Assembly: GCF_030230605.1 (NCBI RefSeq)
Contig: NZ_JASPDO010000020.1
Location: 1 to 51,735, forward strand
Direction of reading: 5' to 3'
Length of the DNA stretch: 51,735 bases
DNA from: Brevibacterium sp. UMB1308A
Lineage (GTDB): Bacteria; Actinomycetota; Actinomycetes; Actinomycetales; Brevibacteriaceae
In this document: in pieces, positions 41,654 through 50,343 of the stretch
How positions within the stretch are numbered: position 1 is the stretch's first letter
Layout: each line of letters begins with the position of its first letter
The notes under the pieces: model-generated
What the model was told of the DNA's origin: nothing
Database searches by the model: none
The model's input: only the letters and a program-made list of their open reading frames with translations
Position numbers and translations under genes: made by a program

Positions 41654-42655
41654 TCACGGAAGCACAATGACCTGCGCGCCGTAAACCAGGCCCGCACCAA
41701 AACCGATTTGGAGGGCAAACTTGCCGGAAAGTTCCGGGTTTTCGCGCAGCAAGCGTTCGGTGGCAAGGGGGATGGAGGCCGAGGAGGTGTTTCCGTTATC
41801 GGCAATGTCCCGCCCGATCTTGACGTGCTCCGGAAGCTTCAACTGCTTAGCTAGTTCGTCAATAATGCGCATATTCGCCTGGTGAGGAATAAACGCACCC
41901 AAGTCTGCGGCCGTGATGCCGGCACGGTCGAGCGCTTCTTGTGCCACCTCGGCCATATCCCAGACCGCCCAACGGAACACGCTGGGACCATCCTGACGCA
42001 ATGTAGGCCATGGGGTTGAGGGGTCCTTCTTCATATCCAAGAAGGACGATGTCATCCGGATGGTGTCCCAGTTTTCACCTTTGGATCCCCACACCGATTC
42101 CGAAATGCCGGGTGTGTCCGAAGCGCTCACCACGACCGCTCCGGCACCGTCGCCCAAAATGAACGAAATGGAACGGTCTGTGGGGTCGATGATGTCGGAG
42201 AGTTTCTCAGCGCCAATTACCAGGACGTTGTCGGCAGTGCCAGCACGCACAAAAGCGTCGGCCTGCGCAATGCCATAGCAATATCCTGCACAGGCAGCCG
42301 AGATGTCCCACGCAGGTACCGGACCGGTTCCCAGACGACGTGTGAGCTCAGCAGCCGCTGAAGGAGTTGCAACCGTGAACGTCACCGTTGATACGACGAT
42401 CGCGCCAATATCGGCCGGCTTCAGTCCAGCGTTTGCAATCGCTTCGATGGCAGCCTGTTCAGCCATATCGACAACGCTGACATCTTCGCTGGCATAGTGG
42501 CGAGTCTTGATCCCAGTGCGCTGCTGAATCCACTCGTCAGAAGAGTTGATGGGGCCGACGATTTCCTCGTTCGTGACCGTGCGTTCAGACCGGTACCCGC
42601 CCAAACCAGAAATGCGTGCAAAACGCTGTGGTTGCGGAGTTTTAAGTGTGACCAT
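41654..42655 (-). CDS. fabH: 3-oxoacyl-ACP synthase III FabH
   Basis: Starts fatty-acid chains from an acyl-CoA primer. The 333-residue protein has Cys122 in SAACAGYCYG, the His motif PHQANMRI, and the Asn motif NGNTSSASIP. It follows fabD by 20 nt. Actinobacterial FabH often uses branched primers; that cannot be read here. Confidence 0.95.
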   Translation of the reverse strand: MVTLKTPQPQRFARISGLGGYRSERTVTNEEIVGPINSSDEWIQQRTGIKTRHYASEDVSVVDMAEQAAIEAIANAGLKPADIGAIVVSTVTFTVATPSAAAELTRRLGTGPVPAWDISAACAGYCYGIAQADAFVRAGTADNVLVIGAEKLSDIIDPTDRSISFILGDGAGAVVVSASDTPGISESVWGSKGENWDTIRMTSSFLDMKKDPSTPWPTLRQDGPSVFRWAVWDMAEVAQEALDRAGITAADLGAFIPHQANMRIIDELAKQLKLPEHVKIGRDIADNGNTSSASIPLATERLLRENPELSGKFALQIGFGAGLVYGAQVIVLP

Positions 42656-42675
42656 CGCGTGTCCTTTCGTATGGG

Positions 42676-43590
42676 TTACGCGTGTGTCCGCACGAATTCG
42701 CGGGCACCTTCAAGATCTTCAGCGGATTTAATAGCCAGAGTTTCAACGCCCTTCATGGCGCGCTTGGCAAGCCCAGTCAAGGTTCCACCGGGAGCAAGCT
42801 CAATGAGCCCCGTAACACCGGCCTCAACCAGGGTAGCCTGGCACAGATCCCAACGCACGGGGTTTGTCACCTGAGACACCAAAGCGTCGACGTATTCGCG
42901 GCCAGACGCCACCGCGCGCCCGTCACGGTTCGACAGAATCGAAATCCTCGGGTCATGCACTTCAAGCCCTGCAGCCATTTCAGCCAAAGGGGCCTGAGCC
43001 GACTTCATGTACTCAGTGTGGAACGCGCCAGCCACCTTCAGAGGAATGACCCGGGCGCGCTCAGGTGGGTTAGCAGCGAACTTCTCGATAGCCTCAAGGC
43101 TTCCAGCGGCAACAATCTGTCCGCCGCCGTTGACGTTAGCCGGCGCAAGACCTGCCGTTTCAATCGCGGAGATAACATCCTCTGCAACCCCGCCAACAAC
43201 CGCGGCCATCCCCGTTGGCTGAGCATTGGACGCATCGGCCATTCCTTGTGCACGCACGTGAACAAACTTCATGGCGTCTTCTGCGCTCAGCACGCCGGCA
43301 ATCGCTGCTGCGCCGATCTCTCCTACCGAGTGCCCAGCAACAAACTGGGGGAGTGAGTCGTCTGTAAAAAGTTCGTTAAACGTCGCGATGGCAGAAGCAA
43401 CGAGAAGCGGCTGAGCAACTGCGGTGTCCTTGATGGTTTCTTCATCGGACTGCGTGCCGTGCGACACCAAGTCAATTCCACATGCTTGACCAGCGGCTTC
43501 GATTGTCTCCCGGAATGAAGGGGATTCGAGAAAAGAGTTCAAAAAGCCTGGCTTTTGTGCCCCCTGGCCTGGACATGCAATGACGAGCAT
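42676..43590 (-). CDS. fabD: Malonyl-CoA:ACP transacylase FabD
   Basis: Loads malonate on ACP. The 304-residue protein begins with MLVIACPGQGAQKPGF, has the nucleophile Ser88 in AGHSVGE and the His in GAFHTEYM. GGGAG lies 4 nt before the ATG. First gene of the fabD-fabH-acpP-fabF operon; the palindrome at 43605 lies in its leader. Confidence 0.95.
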   Translation of the reverse strand: MLVIACPGQGAQKPGFLNSFLESPSFRETIEAAGQACGIDLVSHGTQSDEETIKDTAVAQPLLVASAIATFNELFTDDSLPQFVAGHSVGEIGAAAIAGVLSAEDAMKFVHVRAQGMADASNAQPTGMAAVVGGVAEDVISAIETAGLAPANVNGGGQIVAAGSLEAIEKFAANPPERARVIPLKVAGAFHTEYMKSAQAPLAEMAAGLEVHDPRISILSNRDGRAVASGREYVDALVSQVTNPVRWDLCQATLVEAGVTGLIELAPGGTLTGLAKRAMKGVETLAIKSAEDLEGAREFVRTHA

Positions 43591-43604
43591 TATTCTCCCA
43601 TTCG

Positions 43605-43617
43605 AGACGGCGTCTCA
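43605..43617. promoter_or_regulatory. Palindrome in the fabD leader
   Basis: GAGACG-g-CGTCTC is a perfect 6-bp inverted repeat, 15 nt before the fabD ATG. A -10 like TACTTT lies further upstream on the minus strand (43633-43628). It may be the operator of the neighbouring PucR-type regulator or of another lipid regulator. Confidence 0.5.
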
Positions 43618-43691
43618 TATGCGGACAAAGTACCGTGTGAAAGCTTAGCGACTTATGGCCTCACCACTGTGTTTTTGTGAGGAATCGACAA

Positions 43692-44885
43692 TTACATGCC
43701 CTCTGTCAGTCTGCCAAACACCAAAGCGATTCGCAGAACAAAACCAGCACGTGCCTGAGTAGCGTCAAGCCCAATCAATTCCTGAATCTTGCGCAACCGG
43801 TACCGCACCGTGTTTGGGTGCACCTCCAGTGCTTTCGCTGTCGCCTCAAGCGAACCGCCAAAGTCCACATAGTTTTCGGCAGTCGTAAGCAACTGCCCAG
43901 AACCCAGAGACAAGGGTTCGTAGAACCGCCTCACCAGTTCATTCACAGCAGTCTGGTCACCAGCCATGGCACGTTCAGGTAACAAATCAGAGGCAAACAC
44001 AGGGCGCGGGGAGTTAGGACGCGCATACGCTGTACGCAATGCCCATGACGCGGCAGCGGCACTCGCTCCCGCCTCGGCCAAAGAAGCCACCTGCGGCCCG
44101 ATCACCACTTCTTGCGGACCAAAGTATTGCAACAACTGGCCCACAGCGCGATCAATATCTGTGGCTCCACCCAACACAATCAACAAACGATTGTCGTGAA
44201 TCCCCACCAAAGCGTCCTCACCGGCACGCTGAGCAGCTGACCTCACCTCGCTGAGTCCGCCTTTGAACGTGCGCGTGGACGCGCGGCCAATAATCACATG
44301 CACGGCCGCCTTCGACCGCCACCCGTACGCAGCGGTACGGCTAGCCAACTCATCCACCGAGTCACCACGCATGAGCGCGTCAATCACCATCGCTTCGAGG
44401 CGGACATCCCAACTTCCGCGCGCCTCGGCGGCCCGGGCATACACATCAGCCGCGGCGAACGCGATCTCACGCGAAAACACCAAAACACCTTCACGCAGGC
44501 TGTCCACGTCAGATGAGTTGCCCAGCTGAGCCACGTGCTCTTCAACAACCTCAACAACAACCCGCAGTAGCTGCAGGGTCTGTTGCAGTGAAATCGTGCG
44601 CATCAGTTCGCGTGGCGCGTTATGGAAGATCTCCGAAACGATCCCAACCGGGGCATCGGGATTGCGGTACCACTCAATAAACGAGGTGATACCCGCGTGC
44701 GCGAGGTGTACCACCCACTTGCGCTCTGACGGTGAGAGTCCGCGAAACCACGGCAATTGCGCTTCGATCCGGCCGGCCGTGAGTCGGGTGAGAGCGTCCT
44801 TGCCCTTGAGGAGTCGCACAATAGTGTCATCGCGTCTGGATTGATCAGCGTTGAGTTTTCCAGACTTAGGCTGAGTGGAAAGCAT
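43692..44885 (-). CDS. fasR: PucR-type regulator of fatty-acid synthesis (FasR/MabR-like)
   Basis: A 397-residue regulator with a long N-terminal sensing part and a C-terminal PucR helix-turn-helix, SLEATAKALEVHPNTVRYRL followed by RKIQELIGL. Its position before fabD equals that of FasR in Streptomyces and MabR (Rv2242) in Mycobacterium, which control the fatty-acid synthase operon, perhaps by sensing acyl-CoA. ATG 44885 is chosen because TAGCAT (44897-44892) lies 6 nt upstream, a leaderless pattern; a GTG at 44891 is possible. Confidence 0.85.
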   Translation of the reverse strand: MLSTQPKSGKLNADQSRRDDTIVRLLKGKDALTRLTAGRIEAQLPWFRGLSPSERKWVVHLAHAGITSFIEWYRNPDAPVGIVSEIFHNAPRELMRTISLQQTLQLLRVVVEVVEEHVAQLGNSSDVDSLREGVLVFSREIAFAAADVYARAAEARGSWDVRLEAMVIDALMRGDSVDELASRTAAYGWRSKAAVHVIIGRASTRTFKGGLSEVRSAAQRAGEDALVGIHDNRLLIVLGGATDIDRAVGQLLQYFGPQEVVIGPQVASLAEAGASAAAASWALRTAYARPNSPRPVFASDLLPERAMAGDQTAVNELVRRFYEPLSLGSGQLLTTAENYVDFGGSLEATAKALEVHPNTVRYRLRKIQELIGLDATQARAGFVLRIALVFGRLTEGM

Positions 44886-44940
44886 GAGCACATGCTACAT
44901 GTTTTTGAACAAACATTTTGTAGGTTAGAAACAAGAAAGC

Positions 44941-44975
44941 GCCGAGGTCGCAGCGGGACTCGCTGCGACCTCGGC
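44941..44975 (-). terminator. Strong terminator of aceE
   Basis: GCCGAGGTCGCAGCG and CGCTGCGACCTCGGC form a perfect 15-bp stem with a 5-nt loop. On the minus strand it is followed by GCTTTCTTGTTTC. It insulates aceE from fasR, which lies in the same direction. Confidence 0.88.
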
Positions 44976-45019
44976 GGGGGTGCCACCCGGGGGCGGTGCC
45001 CAGGTGACGTGAGCTGGTG

Positions 45020-47779
45020 TTAGGCGTCGCCTCCGGCTTCGCCGGTCGATCCAGCGCGTGGATCGTCGAGCTTGTACTTCTTGGACGCTTCCGCAGCCAC
45101 CGACGCGTCAATTTCACCCAGGTCAGCCAAGCTGATGAGCGCTTGGACAACCACGGATTCGGCGTCGATGAGGAAATGACGACGTGCGGCTGCGCGAGTG
45201 TCGGAGATCGCGTAGTCGTCAGCACCCAGGCTGGTGAAGTGGCCGGGGACGTATTGGCGGATCATGTCCGGCACGGTCCTGGTGTAGTCCGAGGTCGCAA
45301 TGACCGGCCCTGGGGCGTCGGCGAGTTTCTGTGTGACGAATGGCAGTCGACGCTCAGCGCTTGGATCTAGCAGGCGTTCGTCATCGCAGGCCAGACCGTC
45401 ACGGCGAAGCTCCTGCCATGAAGTGACCGACCATACATCGGCAGACACGTTCCAATCTTCAGCCAGCATTTCCTGGGCCTTGACGATCCACGGAACTGCA
45501 ACACCAGATGCCAGAAGCTGCACCTTTGGCCCGTCAAGTTCTGGCCCATCTGACAGCTTGTAGATTCCCTTGAGGAGGCCTTCGACGTCGAGGTCCTCAG
45601 GTTCAGCAGGCTGAACCATCGGTTCGTTGTACATGGTGATGTAGTACGAAACGTTTGGGTCCTGGCGTTCGTCCTCAGGGTCGTACATGCGCTTAAGTCC
45701 ATCGCGCACAATGTGACCGATTTCGTACACGTATGCGGGGTCGTAGGACACGATCGACGGGTAGGTTGAAGACAGTACGTGTGAGTGTCCGTCTCCGTGC
45801 TGAAGACCTTCAGCGGTCAGTGTGGTGCGACCGGCCGTTGCACCCAGGATGAATCCGCGAGCTAGCTGGTCGCCGGCTGCCCAGAAACCGTCGCCGGAAC
45901 GCTGGAACCCGAACATCGAGTAGAAGATGTAGAACGGGATCATGGGCTCGCCGTGCGTGGCGTAGCTGGTACCCACCGCGTTGAATGCGGCGACCGAACC
46001 ATCTTCGTTAATACCCATGTGTAGGATCTGGCCGTCAGTCGCTTCCTTGTACGCGAGGAACAGGTCACGGTCAACCGAAACGTAGTTCTGCCCGTGCGGG
46101 TTGTAGATCTTCGCGGTTGGGAAGAACGAGTCCATTCCGAATGTACGCGCTTCGTCCGGGATGATCGGAACCACACGCTTGCCAAACTCCTTGTCACGCA
46201 TGATGTCTTTCAGAATGCGCACAAAGCCCATGGTCGAAGCGATGGCCTGAGTTCCCGAGCCCTTCTTTGCCATGGCGTAGGCCTTGTCGTCTGGCAAAGA
46301 GATCTGCGTGTACTTAGAGCGACGTTCGGGGGAGAAGCCACCCAGTTCGCGTCGACGTTCCAGCATGTACTGGATTTCAGGCGCGTCTTCACCCGGGTGG
46401 TAGTACGGAGGAAGTTTGGGGTTCTTCTCCAGTTCTTCATCAGAGATCGGAATTGAGAAGTGATCGCGGGCCAACTTGAGGTCCTCAACGGTCATCTTCT
46501 TCATCTGGTGCGTTGCGTTACGTGCTTCGAACGTTGGTCCCAAAGAGTAACCCTTGACCGTCATCACAAGAATCGCCGTGGGCTGTCCGGTGTGCTCAAC
46601 TGCTGCCTTGTAAGCCGCATACACCTTGCGGTAGTCGTGGCCACCGCGCTTAAGGTTCCAGATCTCTTCATCGGTCATGTCGGCGACCATGGCCTTGGTG
46701 CGTGGGTCACGACCAAAGAAGTTGTCGCGCACAAACCCACCGGACTCACCCTTGTAGGTCTGGTAGTCGCCGTCCGGCGTTGCGTTCATCAAGTTAACGA
46801 GCGCGCCGTCACGGTCCTTTGCCAACAGTGCGTCCCATTCACGGCCCCAGATGACCTTAATGACATTCCACCCGGCACCTCGGAAGAACGCTTCGAGTTC
46901 CTGAATGATCTTTCCGTTACCGCGCACCGGCCCGTCGAGGCGTTGCAGGTTGCAGTTGATGATGAAGTTCAGGTTGTCGAGTTCTTCGAATGCTGCGTAC
47001 TGCAGCATTCCGCGGCTTTCCGGCTCGTCAAGTTCACCGTCACCCAGGAACGCGAACACGCGCTGTTGAGAGGTGTCCTTGATTCCTCGGTTGAGCAGGT
47101 ACTTGTCGAACATCGCCTGCGTGATTGCGTTCATGGGTCCCAGACCCATGGACACGGTTGGGAACTCCCAGAAGTCCTGCATGTGGCGCGGGTGCGGGTA
47201 TGAGGGAAGTCCGAATGGTTTTCCGTCAACGTAGTGGGACTTCATCTGTCGGAAGCCGTCGAGCTGGTCAGCGCTCAGACGGCCCTCAAGGAACGCGCGT
47301 GCGTACATGCCGGGGGAGGCGTGACCCTGGTAGAAGACGTGGTCACCGCCACCTGGGTGGTCTTTTCCGCGGAAGAAGTGGTTGAGACCCACTTCATACA
47401 AAGTGGCAGCTGAAGCGTACGTGGAGATGTGTCCACCGACTTCGATGCCTGGGCGCTGTGCGCGGTGAACCATGACGGCTGCGTTCCAACGCAACCAGCG
47501 GCGGTACCGGCGTTCGACTTCTTCGTCTCCGGGGAACCATGGTTCGTCTTCTGGGCCGATCGTGTTAATGAAGTCAGTGGCCGTCAGGCTGGGCACGCCG
47601 ATGCGCTTCTGGCGCGCACGGTTAAGCAAGCTGAGCATGACATAGCGGGCACGCGACTGCCCTGCTTCGTCAATGAGGGCGTCAAGTGACTCAACCCATT
47701 CCTGAGTTTCTTGAGGATCTGTGTCGGGCACCTGGCTGGGGAGACCGTTAAGAATTGGTCCATGCCTCTTACTGTCCAC
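45020..47779 (-). CDS. aceE: Pyruvate dehydrogenase E1 component, homodimeric AceE
   Basis: Thiamine-diphosphate enzyme of the pyruvate dehydrogenase complex, 919 residues, the usual length for the single-chain form. The ThDP motif runs from [10 protein letters not shown] to [14 protein letters not shown]. Other marks are [22 protein letters not shown] near the N-terminus, with the substrate His residues, and the transketolase-like C-terminal region with [14 protein letters not shown]. The GTG start has AGGAGG 7 nt upstream. The order aceE, PucR regulator, fabD is shared with Mycobacterium and links acetyl-CoA formation with lipid synthesis. Confidence 0.96.
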   Translation of the reverse strand: MDSKRHGPILNGLPSQVPDTDPQETQEWVESLDALIDEAGQSRARYVMLSLLNRARQKRIGVPSLTATDFINTIGPEDEPWFPGDEEVERRYRRWLRWNAAVMVHRAQRPGIEVGGHISTYASAATLYEVGLNHFFRGKDHPGGGDHVFYQGHASPGMYARAFLEGRLSADQLDGFRQMKSHYVDGKPFGLPSYPHPRHMQDFWEFPTVSMGLGPMNAITQAMFDKYLLNRGIKDTSQQRVFAFLGDGELDEPESRGMLQYAAFEELDNLNFIINCNLQRLDGPVRGNGKIIQELEAFFRGAGWNVIKVIWGREWDALLAKDRDGALVNLMNATPDGDYQTYKGESGGFVRDNFFGRDPRTKAMVADMTDEEIWNLKRGGHDYRKVYAAYKAAVEHTGQPTAILVMTVKGYSLGPTFEARNATHQMKKMTVEDLKLARDHFSIPISDEELEKNPKLPPYYHPGEDAPEIQYMLERRRELGGFSPERRSKYTQISLPDDKAYAMAKKGSGTQAIASTMGFVRILKDIMRDKEFGKRVVPIIPDEARTFGMDSFFPTAKIYNPHGQNYVSVDRDLFLAYKEATDGQILHMGINEDGSVAAFNAVGTSYATHGEPMIPFYIFYSMFGFQRSGDGFWAAGDQLARGFILGATAGRTTLTAEGLQHGDGHSHVLSSTYPSIVSYDPAYVYEIGHIVRDGLKRMYDPEDERQDPNVSYYITMYNEPMVQPAEPEDLDVEGLLKGIYKLSDGPELDGPKVQLLASGVAVPWIVKAQEMLAEDWNVSADVWSVTSWQELRRDGLACDDERLLDPSAERRLPFVTQKLADAPGPVIATSDYTRTVPDMIRQYVPGHFTSLGADDYAISDTRAAARRHFLIDAESVVVQALISLADLGEIDASVAAEASKKYKLDDPRAGSTGEAGGDA

Positions 47780-47914
47780 TTAGTTTTCCTCCTGAACAAA
47801 AGGTGTCGGCCCGGTGACACATTCACCGCGACAGCCGATCTGCTGGCTGTTTTCTAGCCTAAACCGAATACGCGCTCAGTTGCGTTGTTCATACAGACAA
47901 AACGGTCCAGTGTG

Positions 47915-47927
47915 GTGTTATTAACAC
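47915..47927. promoter_or_regulatory. Palindrome in the aceE/DUF3052 divergent region
   Basis: GTGTTA-t-TAACAC is a perfect 6-bp inverted repeat near the middle of the 245-bp region 47780-48024 between two divergent genes. It may be an operator for either; I do not know the regulator. No other gene or RNA is seen in that region. Confidence 0.45.
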
Positions 47928-48024
47928 AGTCTCGGTGTTGCCAACCGGTTAGTAGCGGGATCGAGATGTTTCAAAATGAACTTTAGGTTTGCCCAAGAGC
48001 GAAGTTACGGGAAGAATAGAGGGT

Positions 48025-48453
48025 ATGAGTAACACCCCGTCAGGAAGGACGCTCGACTGTACTCGCACTAATCCTCTTGGATTGGAAAAGGGTACATATA
48101 TTCAGGAAATCGGCTATGACGACGACGTTGACTTCGCCTTGCGCGAGGCCATCGAGAAGGTCACAGGCGAAGAAATGGCCGATGAGGATGTCGATGACGT
48201 CTTTGACGCGATCGTCATGTGGTGGCGATCAGATGATCCCGACCTTACCGATGCAATCGTAGACGCCCAGACCACTTTGGCAGAAGGTGGTGTTGTGTGG
48301 CTTCTTACTCCCAAGGCAGGACGGGAAGGCCACATCGCTCCCTTTGATATCAACGCGGCGGCACCAACAGCTGGCATGCACGTGACTAAAACTGTCAGCG
48401 TGTGTGACGACTGGTCAGCAGTGCGCCTGGTTGGTAAAAAGTCGTACGGATAA
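48025..48453 (+). CDS. DUF3052 family protein
   Basis: A 142-residue acidic soluble protein of a family widely kept in actinobacteria. It has GLEKGTYIQEIGYDDDVDFALREAI, a very acidic EEMADEDVDDVFDAIVMWW segment, and a C-terminal part with GMHVTKTVSVCDDWSAVRLV. Function unknown. Its neighbours aceE and the AhpE-like peroxiredoxin are the same as in Mycobacterium. Its TAA overlaps the next ATG (TAATG), so the two are coupled. Confidence 0.85.
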   Translation: MSNTPSGRTLDCTRTNPLGLEKGTYIQEIGYDDDVDFALREAIEKVTGEEMADEDVDDVFDAIVMWWRSDDPDLTDAIVDAQTTLAEGGVVWLLTPKAGREGHIAPFDINAAAPTAGMHVTKTVSVCDDWSAVRLVGKKSYG

Positions 48454-48944
48454 TGGTCAGCACTGACGCGCACCCCGGTTGGACGCGTGAGTGCCCTACC
48501 CATCTAGGGCCGGTTGTATCCCTGTCGACAGTGGGTGAGGTCGTTGCGCCTGAGGTTGATCAACGTGGTGTGCTTGCCGTGTTTGTTCCGTTTGCGTTCA
48601 CGCCCACGTGTCACGCCGAGGTGGGAGAACTTACCGCGTCGCGTGCAGTTTTGGAGGAAGCAGGGATCGTCTGCACGGTCATTTCGTGCGATTCCAAGTT
48701 CACACAAGCAGCCTGGGTGGAAACGGCAGGATCTGGCTGGCCTCTCATGTCTGACTTCTGGCCACACGGTGCGTTGAGCCGTGACTTTGGAGTGTTCGAT
48801 GAGCAATCTGGAATGGCAGTGCGCGGAACCTTCGCTCTGAACATGGATGGGCAGGTCGTTGACTCCCAGGTTCTGCAGCCTGGCCAGAAGCGCGATTTCA
48901 CCGAGCGTGGCCTGGCGCGATGGATTGACGCGCTCTCTGCATAG
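48453..48944 (+). CDS. AhpE-like peroxiredoxin
   Basis: A 163-residue thioredoxin-fold peroxidase. The peroxidatic Cys is in VPFAFTPTCHAEVGEL, with the FTxxC pattern and the following Glu. A second conserved Cys, in VISCDSKF, is not in the position of a typical resolving Cys, so it is probably of the 1-Cys or AhpE type. RGTFALNMDGQV is the usual C-terminal strand with Arg. Translationally coupled to the DUF3052 gene. Confidence 0.88.
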   Translation: MVSTDAHPGWTRECPTHLGPVVSLSTVGEVVAPEVDQRGVLAVFVPFAFTPTCHAEVGELTASRAVLEEAGIVCTVISCDSKFTQAAWVETAGSGWPLMSDFWPHGALSRDFGVFDEQSGMAVRGTFALNMDGQVVDSQVLQPGQKRDFTERGLARWIDALSA

Positions 48945-49029
48945 CTGACACCGCATAGCGGTCACTCTTCGCATTCTTCGTTTTCTTCCTCCATGATGGT
49001 GAGAGACACATCACGAGGAAGGACATGTT

Positions 49030-49419
49030 TTGGCCACTCTGTTTACCAAGATCATTGACGGTGAAATCCCTGCAACGTTTGTGTACGAGGATGATCGCTG
49101 TGTCGCGTTCATGGACATTCAGCCTCTGACCGACGGTCACCTTTTGGTTGTTCCGCGCGAAGAAGTAGATCACTGGCTTGACCTTGATGACGATCTGGTT
49201 TCTCACTTGTTTATGGTGGCGAAGAAGCTTGGTCAAGCGCAGAAGAAGGCGTTCGGCTGTGAGCGTGTCGGTCTGATCGTGCAAGGATTTGAAGTTCCAC
49301 ACGTACACATCCACGTGTTCCCAACGAACCAGATCTCTGACTTTGATCTGGCCAATAAGCACGACACCACGGCAGAAGCTCGTGAAGAAGCTGCGTCGAA
49401 GATCAAGGAAGCGCTGTAA
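49030..49419 (+). CDS. HIT family nucleotide-binding protein
   Basis: A 129-residue histidine-triad protein that likely hydrolyses nucleoside phosphoramidates or related adenylates. The triad motif is VPHVHIHVFP near residues 89-98, preceded by LFTKIIDGEIPATFVYEDD and PLTDGHLLVVPRE. The start is TTG at 49030, with AAGGA 9 nt upstream; an ATG at 49025 is in another frame. Confidence 0.9.
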   Translation: MATLFTKIIDGEIPATFVYEDDRCVAFMDIQPLTDGHLLVVPREEVDHWLDLDDDLVSHLFMVAKKLGQAQKKAFGCERVGLIVQGFEVPHVHIHVFPTNQISDFDLANKHDTTAEAREEAASKIKEAL

Positions 49420-49460
49420 CGAGTTTTGCGTTCTGAAATATCTGTGCCATAATCTTTCAG

Positions 49461-49484
49461 TGGTCAGTGAGTTATCACTGACCA
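49461..49484 (+). terminator. Hairpin directly before tRNA-Val
   Basis: TGGTCAGTGA (49461-49470) and TCACTGACCA (49475-49484) form a perfect 10-bp stem with a GTTA loop, ending 2 nt before the tRNA. No T-tract follows, so it may be an incomplete terminator for the HIT gene or a tRNA 5' leader structure. Confidence 0.45.
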
Positions 49485-49486
49485 GG

Positions 49487-49560
49487 GGGCCTATAGCTCA
49501 GTTGGCTAGAGCATCTCGTTTACACCGAGAGGGTCGGGGGTTCGAGTCCCTCTGGGCCCA
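49487..49560 (+). tRNA. tRNA-Val (TAC anticodon)
   Basis: A 74-nt tRNA. Acceptor GGGCCTA pairs with TGGGCCC, the D-arm is GCTCAGTTGGCTAGAGC, the anticodon stem-loop TCTCG-TTTACAC-CGAGA shows TAC, and the T-loop is TTCGAGT. CCA is not encoded. Confidence 0.96.
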
Positions 49561-49570
49561 CCCTGTGAAG

Positions 49571-49602
49571 TCTCGGGACATCGTTCACTTGATGTCCCGA
49601 GA
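49571..49602 (+). terminator. Terminator after tRNA-Val
   Basis: TCTCGGGACATC and GATGTCCCGAGA form a perfect 12-bp stem with an 8-nt loop, followed by CCGTTTGTGTTT. Confidence 0.8.
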
Positions 49603-49627
49603 CCGTTTGTGTTTCCGGGCCTTTCCG

Positions 49628-50284
49628 TTACTGCAAGCGCAGCATCTCTCCGAGCTGACGGAAAATCGCCTTGTTTAGGCGGAAGCCCAGGTCTGCCTCG
49701 GCGATAACCGCCTCCTGCTGGTCCCCGCTCAGCGTTACCGCATCGAGCTTGGCCCTATAGTCGTCCTTGAACAGCTTCGGCTTGTCGATACCCGGGAAGC
49801 GCCACATGTTAAGTGCTTCATCTTCGATGCTGTAGTGCCTCTTGACCAGCCTTCCGATCGCCAGACCGCCTGAGAGGTCGCCTAGGTAACGCAGGTAGTG
49901 ATGCGCTAGTAACTGCTCTGGGCTCAGCTCAGACTGGAAGTGTTCAGCTAAGAAGCGTGTTGCTTCTAGAGCTACTGGAGGCTGACGGTCGGAGCCGAGC
50001 AGCTGGTCGAGGTCGTCGTTGATTGCCTGCGTGCGTGCAAGCCCAGGGTGGTCGAACATAGCGAGCACTGAACCTGCCGATGCGGCCTGCACAGCCGATT
50101 CCAGTGCGGGGTACAGCACTGCGTACTGTTCCAGCAACGCAATGTATGCATTGCGGTCGAGTCTTCCCGCCATGAGATCAACAATGAACCTTTCGGATTC
50201 GGCTTCACTGTGTTCCCGTTGCGTTTCCTTCCGCAGTCGCTGTGAGAACGACAGGGTTTCTGCGGTTGGGGTTGTGATAGTCAT
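49628..50284 (-). CDS. hmuO: Heme oxygenase (HmuO-like)
   Basis: Degrades heme to biliverdin, CO and iron, 218 residues. The proximal heme ligand is likely His25 in QREHSEAE, and the distal helix carries AHHYLRYLGDLSGGLAIGR, matching corynebacterial HmuO. The ATG at 50284 follows GTGGAGGAAAC; a longer frame to 50335 lacks this site. It lies 59 nt after the HtaA-domain gene in the same direction, so imported heme could be opened for iron. Confidence 0.92.
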   Translation of the reverse strand: MTITTPTAETLSFSQRLRKETQREHSEAESERFIVDLMAGRLDRNAYIALLEQYAVLYPALESAVQAASAGSVLAMFDHPGLARTQAINDDLDQLLGSDRQPPVALEATRFLAEHFQSELSPEQLLAHHYLRYLGDLSGGLAIGRLVKRHYSIEDEALNMWRFPGIDKPKLFKDDYRAKLDAVTLSGDQQEAVIAEADLGFRLNKAIFRQLGEMLRLQ

Positions 50285-50343
50285 GTTTCCTCCACGAGGT
50301 GTTGTTCGGTTATGGGGTTTCTTTCTTTTTGACATTGGATGGT

